DNA of 35,093 nt, from NCBI GenBank assembly GCA_002441445.1, contig DJWC01000087.1, positions 466-35,558 on the forward strand, read 5' to 3'. Source of the stretch: Pusillimonas sp. UBA6240. Its GTDB lineage: Bacteria > Pseudomonadota > Gammaproteobacteria > Burkholderiales > Burkholderiaceae_B. Positions 29,776-35,093 of the stretch are shown one piece after another (position 1 is the first letter of the stretch; each line of letters starts with the position of its first letter). Below the pieces are notes generated by a model, which saw nothing but the letters and a program-made list of their open reading frames with translations, searched no databases and was not told the origin of the DNA. The position numbers and the translations under genes are program-made.

Positions 29776-31250
29776 CCTTCGATTCCATACGGCAGGTCCG
29801 GGCCGGCAATTCCTACGCCCAGCTTCCGGCCGCCTTCTACACGCTGCTCAAGCCGCAGCCGCTGAATCACCCGCGCCTGCTGCATGCCAACGCCGAAGTG
29901 GCGGCCTTGCTGGGCCTGAAGCCGGAAGCACTGGCCAGGCCGGACTTCCTGCAAGTCGTCGCTGGGCAGGAAGCGCTGCCCGGCGGCAAGACGCTGGCCG
30001 CCGTCTATAGCGGCCATCAGTTCGGCATCTGGGCCGGGCAGCTCGGCGACGGCAGGGCGCATCTGCTGGGCGAGATTTCCGGCCCCCAAGGCAGCCTGGA
30101 GCTTCAGCTCAAGGGTTCGGGCCGCACGCCTTATTCGCGCATGGGCGACGGCCGTGCGGTGCTGCGTTCGTCGGTCCGCGAATATCTGGCCAGCGAAGCC
30201 ATGGCGGGCCTGGGCATCCCCACCACCCGCGCGCTTGCGCTCGTGGTGTCCGATGATCCAGTCTATCGCGAAACGGTCGAAACCGCGGCCATCGTGACGC
30301 GTGTCGCGCCCAGCTTCATACGCTTCGGCTCCTTCGAGCACTGGTCGCGCTCGCCCGAGCATCTGCGCGCACTGCTGGACTACACCGTCGATCGCTATTA
30401 TCCGGAATGCCGCGCCGCGGCCGGCGAGGGCAAGGCCGGGCAAGACGAGGTCGTGCTGCGCTTCCTGCGCGAAGTAGTCGTCCGCACGGCCAGGCTGATC
30501 GCCGACTGGCAGACCGCGGGGTTTTGCCACGGCGTGATGAATACCGACAACATGTCGATATTGGGCCTGACGCTGGACTACGGCCCCTATGGCTTCATGG
30601 ACGCCTTCCGTGTCGATCATGTCTGCAATCACAGCGACACTCAGGGGCGCTATGCCTGGAATGCGCAGCCGTCGGTGGCTAACTGGAATCTATACCGCCT
30701 GGCCAGCGCTTTGCTGGGCCTGGATATGGACGCCGAGGCGCTCAAAGAGCAATTGGCGCAGTTCGAACCCGTCTTTTTGCAGGCCTATCGCGGCAACCTG
30801 GCCGGCAAGCTGGGTCTGCGCCAGTGGGAAGAGGGCGACGACGATCTGTTCGACGCGTGGTGGCGTCTGCTGCACACGCAGCGCGCCGATTTCACCTTGA
30901 GCTTCCGGAGGCTGGCGGCGGCGCCCGAGGACGCGGGCGCTTTCCTGGACCTTTTCCGGGACCAGGACGCCGCCCGGGCATGGCTGGATCAATATGGCCG
31001 GCGCCTGGACCGCGACGCGATGCCGCGGGCGGAACGCATCAGCCGCATGAATGCGATCAACCCCGTCTATGTCCTGCGCAATCATCTGGCCGAAAACGCC
31101 ATACGCGCCGCCGCGCGGGGCGATGCCGGCGAGATCGACACCCTGCTGACGCTGCTGCGCGATCCCTGCACCGAGAAACCCGGTTTCGAGTCCTACGCGG
31201 CCTTGCCGCCCGAATGGGCCGGCAGCCTGGAGGTCAGCTGCTCTTCATGA
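29772..31250 (+). CDS. selO: Protein adenylyltransferase SelO (YdiU/UPF0061 pseudokinase)
   Basis: A 492-residue pseudokinase that transfers AMP to Ser/Thr/Tyr of target proteins and is linked to redox stress. YSGHQFGIWAGQLGDGRAHL, LQLKGSGRTPYSRMGDGRAV, LRSSVREYLASEAM, GFCHGVMNTDNMSILGLTLD and YGPYGFMDAF are SelO hallmarks. The protein ends VSCSS; the C-terminal cysteine (residue 490) corresponds to selenocysteine in eukaryotic SelO. AAGGAGG lies before the ATG. The start overlaps the DUF2069 stop by four bases. Confidence 0.96.
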   Translation: MTFDSIRQVRAGNSYAQLPAAFYTLLKPQPLNHPRLLHANAEVAALLGLKPEALARPDFLQVVAGQEALPGGKTLAAVYSGHQFGIWAGQLGDGRAHLLGEISGPQGSLELQLKGSGRTPYSRMGDGRAVLRSSVREYLASEAMAGLGIPTTRALALVVSDDPVYRETVETAAIVTRVAPSFIRFGSFEHWSRSPEHLRALLDYTVDRYYPECRAAAGEGKAGQDEVVLRFLREVVVRTARLIADWQTAGFCHGVMNTDNMSILGLTLDYGPYGFMDAFRVDHVCNHSDTQGRYAWNAQPSVANWNLYRLASALLGLDMDAEALKEQLAQFEPVFLQAYRGNLAGKLGLRQWEEGDDDLFDAWWRLLHTQRADFTLSFRRLAAAPEDAGAFLDLFRDQDAARAWLDQYGRRLDRDAMPRAERISRMNAINPVYVLRNHLAENAIRAAARGDAGEIDTLLTLLRDPCTEKPGFESYAALPPEWAGSLEVSCSS

Positions 31251-31255
31251 TGCGG

Positions 31256-31294
31256 GCCACGGGCACACGAGCCACGGCTACAAGCCATGGCTAC
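31256..31294. repeat. Short degenerate repeats after selO
   Basis: Three related 11-base units, GCCACGGGCAC (31256), GCCACGGCTAC (31271) and GCCATGGCTAC (31284), occur at 13-15-base spacing and include the palindrome AGCCATGGCT. The remaining ~220 bases before aroC show no gene; the composition becomes AT-richer at 31405-31425 and 31470-31512, where an aroC promoter may lie, but no clear -35/-10 pair is seen. Confidence 0.5.
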
Positions 31295-31512
31295 GTGCTA
31301 TGGTTCGGTACGGCGGTTCCGTCCTGCGCTACCTGTTGCGGTCACGGGGCTGCGCCCGCGCGTATCGATAGCGAAGCATACAGACTGCGGGCGCACCCGC
31401 CGCCTGTTCCCGTTCACATTCTTTAATAAAATCGGGCCCTGGGGCGGCGCGCGGCGCGGCCCGGCCGCGCCATTTATCGCGTATTCTTACAATTCAACAA
31501 TAAGCATCCTAT

Positions 31513-32577
31513 ATGTCAGGCAATACTTTAGGCAAGATTTTTTGCGTCACCAACTTCGGCGAGTCGCATGGCCCGGCCATAGGCGCCGTGGTGGATGGCT
31601 GCCCCCCCGGCCTGGCGCTCACCGAGGCCGATATCCAGGCCGAGCTGGACCGGCGCCGTCCCGGCACGTCGCGGCATGTCACACAGCGTCAGGAGCCCGA
31701 CAGGGTCGAAATACTTTCAGGCGTGTATCAAGGCGTAACCACCGGCACGCCTATCGGCCTGCTGATCCGCAACACCGACGCCCGCAGCAAGGATTACAGC
31801 AATATCGCCGACACTTTCCGCCCCGGCCATGCCGATTATTCCTATTGGCGCAAGTTCGGCGAGCGCGACCCGCGCGGCGGCGGCCGTTCATCGGCCCGGC
31901 TGACGGCGCCCACCGTGGCGGCGGGCGCGATCGCCAAGAAATGGCTGTCCGAGACCCATGGCGTCCTGATACGCGGCTACATGAGCCAGCTCGGCCCCAT
32001 CGAGATTCCTTTCGAATCATGGGACGAGGTCTCCCGCAATCCCTTCTATGCGCCCAATGCCGCCATCGTGCCCGAGCTGGAAGCTTATATGGACCAATTG
32101 CGGCGCGACGGCGATTCCATAGGAGCGCGCATCGAGGTTGTGGCGGAGAATGCGCTGGCGGGCTGGGGCGAGCCCTTGTATGACCGCCTGGATGCCGACA
32201 TCGCGCACGCCATGATGGGCCTGAACGCGGCGAAGGGCGTATCGATAGGCGCCGGTTTCGACAGCATCGCGCAGCGCGGCTCGGAACACGGCGATGAAAT
32301 CACCCCGCAAGGCTTCCTGAGCAATAACGCCGGCGGCGTGCTGGGTGGCATTTCTTCGAGCCAGCCCATTACCGTCTCAGTGGCCATCAAGCCCACCTCC
32401 AGCATACGCATCGAGCGCCGCTCGGTGAACCGCGCGGGCGAACCCGTGCAGGTGCAGACCCTGGGCAGGCACGATCCCTGCGTGGGGATCCGCGCGACGC
32501 CCATCGTCGAGGCGCTGCTCGCCATTGTGCTCATGGACCATGCGCTGAGGCACCGCGCCCAGTGCGGCAGCCCTTAG
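31513..32577 (+). CDS. aroC: Chorismate synthase
   Basis: A 354-residue FMN-dependent cytoplasmic enzyme that makes chorismate from EPSP, the last step of the shikimate pathway. All three signatures are present: FGESHGPAIGAVVDGCPPG near the N-terminus, GERDPRGGGRSSARLTAPTV in the middle, and FLSNNAGGVLGGISSSQPI followed by FKPTSSI-like IKPTSSI near the C-terminus. HADYSYWRKFG is also conserved. The length is standard. The start context is AT-rich with no strong Shine-Dalgarno. Confidence 0.97.
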   Translation: MSGNTLGKIFCVTNFGESHGPAIGAVVDGCPPGLALTEADIQAELDRRRPGTSRHVTQRQEPDRVEILSGVYQGVTTGTPIGLLIRNTDARSKDYSNIADTFRPGHADYSYWRKFGERDPRGGGRSSARLTAPTVAAGAIAKKWLSETHGVLIRGYMSQLGPIEIPFESWDEVSRNPFYAPNAAIVPELEAYMDQLRRDGDSIGARIEVVAENALAGWGEPLYDRLDADIAHAMMGLNAAKGVSIGAGFDSIAQRGSEHGDEITPQGFLSNNAGGVLGGISSSQPITVSVAIKPTSSIRIERRSVNRAGEPVQVQTLGRHDPCVGIRATPIVEALLAIVLMDHALRHRAQCGSP

Positions 32578-32628
32578 GGCGCTGATATTGCTGATACCGT
32601 CGACACCGTTAGTCAAGGAGGCTCAAGC

Positions 32629-33474
32629 ATGAACAAGATCCGCCACTCCACCCTGTTTCGGCGCTCGCGCCGCCTCGCCGCTTTCGGACTGGCGTCGACG
32701 CTGCTGGCCGCCTGCGCCGCGGTCGAAACCACCGGTTCGGGGGCGGTCGGCGTGGATCGCAAGCAATACATGTCCAGCATGGTGTCCGAATCCGCGCTGC
32801 AGCAGGAGGCCGCGCAGCAATACAGCACACTCATGAGCCAGGCCAAGGCGCAGGGCGCGCTGGACAGCGACGCGGCGCAGACGGCCCGGGTGCGCAATAT
32901 CGCGCAGAAGCTGATCGCCCAGGCGGGCGTGTTCCGCCCCGATGCGAAGAGCTGGAACTGGGAAGTGCATGTGCTGAAGTCGAACGAAGTCAATGCCTGG
33001 TGCATGCCGGGCGGCAAGATCGCCGTCTATACCGGCCTGATCAATCAGATCAAGCCCACCGATGCCGAATTGGCCGCGGTCATCGGCCATGAAATGGCGC
33101 ACGCCTTGCGCGAGCATGCGCGCGAACAAGTGTCGCAGCAGATGGTTACCAATATGGGCTTGTCGGTATTGTCCGCCGTCACCGGCGTGGGGGCCACGGC
33201 CGACCTGGGCAGCGCCCTTAGCCAGGTGATGTTCACCTTGCCCAACAGCCGCACCCACGAGGCCGAGGCCGATCGCATCGGCGTGGAACTGGCCGCGCGG
33301 GCCGGGTATGACCCGCGCGCCGCCGTGACGCTATGGCAGAAGATGGGCGCGCTGAACGCCGGCAACGCGCCGCCGGAATTCCTGTCCACCCACCCCTCGG
33401 CGGCCAGCCGCTCGGCCGATTTGACCGAAGCCGCGAACAAGGTCATGCCGCTGTACCAGGCGGCATCGAAATAG
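32629..33474 (+). CDS. M48-family metalloprotease lipoprotein
   Basis: A 281-residue exported zinc protease. The signal ends in a lipobox TLLAAC with Cys29 as the lipidated residue, so it is membrane-anchored on the periplasmic side. The zinc motif HEMAH is at 154-158, and HEAEADRIGVELAARAGYDP supplies Glu211 as third ligand. VNAWCMPGGKIAVYTGLINQ and STHPSAASRSADL are typical of the LoiP/YcaL/BepA-like group that degrades misassembled envelope proteins. AAGGAGG precedes the ATG. It lies 51 bases after aroC and may share its transcript. Confidence 0.93.
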   Translation: MNKIRHSTLFRRSRRLAAFGLASTLLAACAAVETTGSGAVGVDRKQYMSSMVSESALQQEAAQQYSTLMSQAKAQGALDSDAAQTARVRNIAQKLIAQAGVFRPDAKSWNWEVHVLKSNEVNAWCMPGGKIAVYTGLINQIKPTDAELAAVIGHEMAHALREHAREQVSQQMVTNMGLSVLSAVTGVGATADLGSALSQVMFTLPNSRTHEAEADRIGVELAARAGYDPRAAVTLWQKMGALNAGNAPPEFLSTHPSAASRSADLTEAANKVMPLYQAASK

Positions 33475-33870
33475 CGCGCCGCGCGCGGCAGCAGGGGCGG
33501 AGCAAGGCCCGGGCCGCGGCCAGACTACAAACTTGCAGCGGCTGCAAGCAGGTCCCAAGCGGCGCGAAGGTCGGTGGCAATCCTGTGGCGCCAGCGCCTT
33601 GCCGGCCAGCTGACTGGCCCTTCTTCGGCTGCCCGGCGTTGCGGGGCGGCGCCTATAGAGATGTGGCTGCAGAGATGTGGCTGTCAAGCGATGCGGGTGG
33701 ATTTATACGCTCTGGCCGGCTCCCCGGCAATGACGGTCGAAGGGGAGGGCGACCCAGGGCTCACAGGCAAGGTGGCAGTACTTATACCAGCATAAATACT
33801 TGTCTTGTACCAGGTTGGCCCGATGGCATAATGGAAGCTGATATTGTCCACTCACTGCAAAGAGCATCCC
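33475..33870. other. Gene-free leader region before leuC
   Basis: A 396-base gap. The left half is GC-rich without a recognisable gene; two 14-base direct repeats (AGAGATGTGGCTGC and AGAGATGTGGCTGT) sit at 33657-33684. From 33770 the sequence is AT-richer and contains a promoter candidate. A short frame starting at 33691 is not leucine-rich and no terminator-like pair was found, so leucine attenuation is not supported. Confidence 0.5.
33805..33832 (+). promoter_or_regulatory. Candidate sigma-70 promoter of leuC
   Basis: TTGTAC (33805-33810) and CATAAT (33827-33832) are 16 bases apart and end 38 bases before the leuC ATG. Both hexamers match the consensus at four or five of six positions. Confidence 0.4.
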
Positions 33871-35093
33871 ATGGCACAAACCCTGTACGACAAACTCTGG
33901 AGCGCGCATGTCGTGCACCAAGAGTCCGACGGCACCTGTCTGCTGTATATCGACCGCCATCTGGTCCACGAGGTCACCAGCCCCCAGGCCTTCGAAGGCC
34001 TGGCGCTGGCGGGACGCAAGCCGTGGCGCGTCGGGGCCAACCTGGCCGTGGCCGACCACAACGTGCCCACCACTTCCCGCAAGGAAGGCATCGAGGACCC
34101 GGTCTCGCGCCTGCAGGTCGACACCTTGGACCAGAATTGCGAAAAGTACGGCATCACCGAATTCCGCATGAACGACCATCGCCAGGGCATCGTGCATATC
34201 ATCGGCCCCGAACAGGGCGCGACGCTGCCCGGCATGACGGTGGTTTGCGGCGATTCCCACACCAGCACGCACGGCGCGCTGGGCGCGCTGGCTTTCGGCA
34301 TCGGCACTTCTGAAGTCGAGCACGTCCTGGCCACGCAGACGCTGCTCATGAAGAAAAACAAGAATATGCTGATCAAGGTCGAGGGCGAACTGCCTTTCGG
34401 CTGTACTGCGAAGGATCTGGTGCTGTACATCATCGGCAAGATCGGCACGGCCGGCGGCACGGGCTATGCCATCGAATTCGGCGGCAGCACCATACGGGCG
34501 CTGTCGGTCGAAGGCCGCATGACCGTCTGTAATATGGCCATCGAAGCCGGGGCGCGCTCGGGCATGGTGGCCGTGGACCAGAAGACCATTGATTATTTCC
34601 GTGGCCGGCCCTACGCGCCCACCGGCGCGCTCTGGGATCAGGCGGTCGAGTACTGGCGCACCCTGCATACCGACGTAGGCGCCCAGTTCGACCGCGTGGT
34701 GGAAATCGACGCCCGCCAGATCAGCCCGCAGGTATCCTGGGGCACTTCTCCGGAAATGGTCCTTCCGGTCGATGCGCGCGTGCCCGATCCGGACAAGGAA
34801 AAAGACGATGTCCGGCGCAGCGGCATGGAAAGGGCGCTGCAATACATGGGCCTGAAGCCCAATACGCCGCTCACCGACCTGAAGGTCGACCGCGTATTCA
34901 TCGGCTCATGCACCAATGCGCGCATCGAAGACCTGCGCGCGGCCGCGGCCGTGGCGCGCGGCAAGCGCGTGGCCGCCTCGGTCAAGCAGGCCATGGTGGT
35001 TCCGGGCTCCGGCCTGGTCAAGAGCCAGGCTGAAAAAGAAGGGCTGGATAAAATCTTCCTGGATGCCGGCTTCGAATGGCGCGAGCCGGGCTG
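33871..35093 (+). CDS. leuC: 3-isopropylmalate dehydratase large subunit (3' end outside window)
   Basis: The first 407 codons of isopropylmalate isomerase large subunit, an aconitase-type iron-sulfur enzyme of leucine synthesis that works with LeuD. MAQTLYDKLWSAHVVHQESD is a typical start. DHNVPTT, VCGDSHTSTHGALGALAFGI, ATQTLLMKKNK, GAGARSG-like EAGARSGMVAVDQ, and FIGSCTNARIEDL with Cys347, the first cluster ligand, are all present. The window ends at REPG followed by the first two bases of the expected second cluster cysteine codon. leuD and leuB are expected downstream. Confidence 0.97.
   Translation, partial: MAQTLYDKLWSAHVVHQESDGTCLLYIDRHLVHEVTSPQAFEGLALAGRKPWRVGANLAVADHNVPTTSRKEGIEDPVSRLQVDTLDQNCEKYGITEFRMNDHRQGIVHIIGPEQGATLPGMTVVCGDSHTSTHGALGALAFGIGTSEVEHVLATQTLLMKKNKNMLIKVEGELPFGCTAKDLVLYIIGKIGTAGGTGYAIEFGGSTIRALSVEGRMTVCNMAIEAGARSGMVAVDQKTIDYFRGRPYAPTGALWDQAVEYWRTLHTDVGAQFDRVVEIDARQISPQVSWGTSPEMVLPVDARVPDPDKEKDDVRRSGMERALQYMGLKPNTPLTDLKVDRVFIGSCTNARIEDLRAAAAVARGKRVAASVKQAMVVPGSGLVKSQAEKEGLDKIFLDAGFEWREPG

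Noticed and set aside
33691..33795. Leucine attenuator leader peptide before leuC
   Set aside because: The short frame has no run of leucine codons and no terminator/antiterminator hairpins were seen.

Overview
The window is GC-rich chromosomal DNA from a betaproteobacterium, most likely Burkholderiales of the Alcaligenaceae type (Bordetella / Achromobacter / Pusillimonas relatives). This rests on gene content: a hemC-hemD-hemX-hemY cluster, a Bug-type solute-binding protein, a BPSS1780-type membrane protein, DUF2069, and the aroC and leuC versions seen. No rRNA, tRNA, CRISPR array, transposase or phage gene was recognised. Both edges cut genes: sucD on the left, leuC on the right.

Layout. 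Bases 1-7606 are housekeeping genes on the plus strand: the sucD end, a TerC-family membrane protein, a 37-residue pilin-like microprotein, the heme genes hemC/hemD/hemX/hemY, inorganic pyrophosphatase, and a fumarylacetoacetate-hydrolase-family enzyme. An MFS exporter (minus) and nudC (plus) follow. Bases 10049-14032 form a catabolic module: a Bug periplasmic binding protein, a citryl-CoA-lyase-like enzyme, a family III CoA-transferase, and a convergent LysR regulator. A LysR-type operator candidate lies about 65 bases before the predicted transcription start of the bug gene. The likely logic is capture of a citrate-like acid, transfer of CoA to it, and cleavage.

Bases 14324-24441 are the accessory highlight: a compact Tad (tight adherence / Flp pilus) locus. 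In order it has a Flp-type pilin, a TadG-like protein, a TadE-like pseudopilin, an unrecognised exported protein, CpaB/RcpC, the secretin CpaC/RcpA, an ATPase in which an FHA domain is fused to CpaF/TadA, TadB, TadC and a DUF192 protein. No TadZ/CpaE, prepilin peptidase (TadV/CpaA) or TadD gene is visible here. The TadE-like gene carries two tandem 78-base units, each with a perfect 11-base-pair palindrome, read in frame as a 26-residue protein repeat.

Bases 24419-35093 return to ordinary genes: a BPSS1780-type membrane protein and homoserine kinase thrB (minus), dusA (plus), a two-CBS-domain protein and a YihY-family membrane protein (minus), then DUF2069, selO, aroC, an M48 lipoprotein protease and leuC (plus). 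Several gene pairs overlap as ATGA (pilin/TadG, TadG/TadE, TadA/TadB, DUF2069/selO), suggesting translational coupling. All calls come from reading the sequence; no database search was run.
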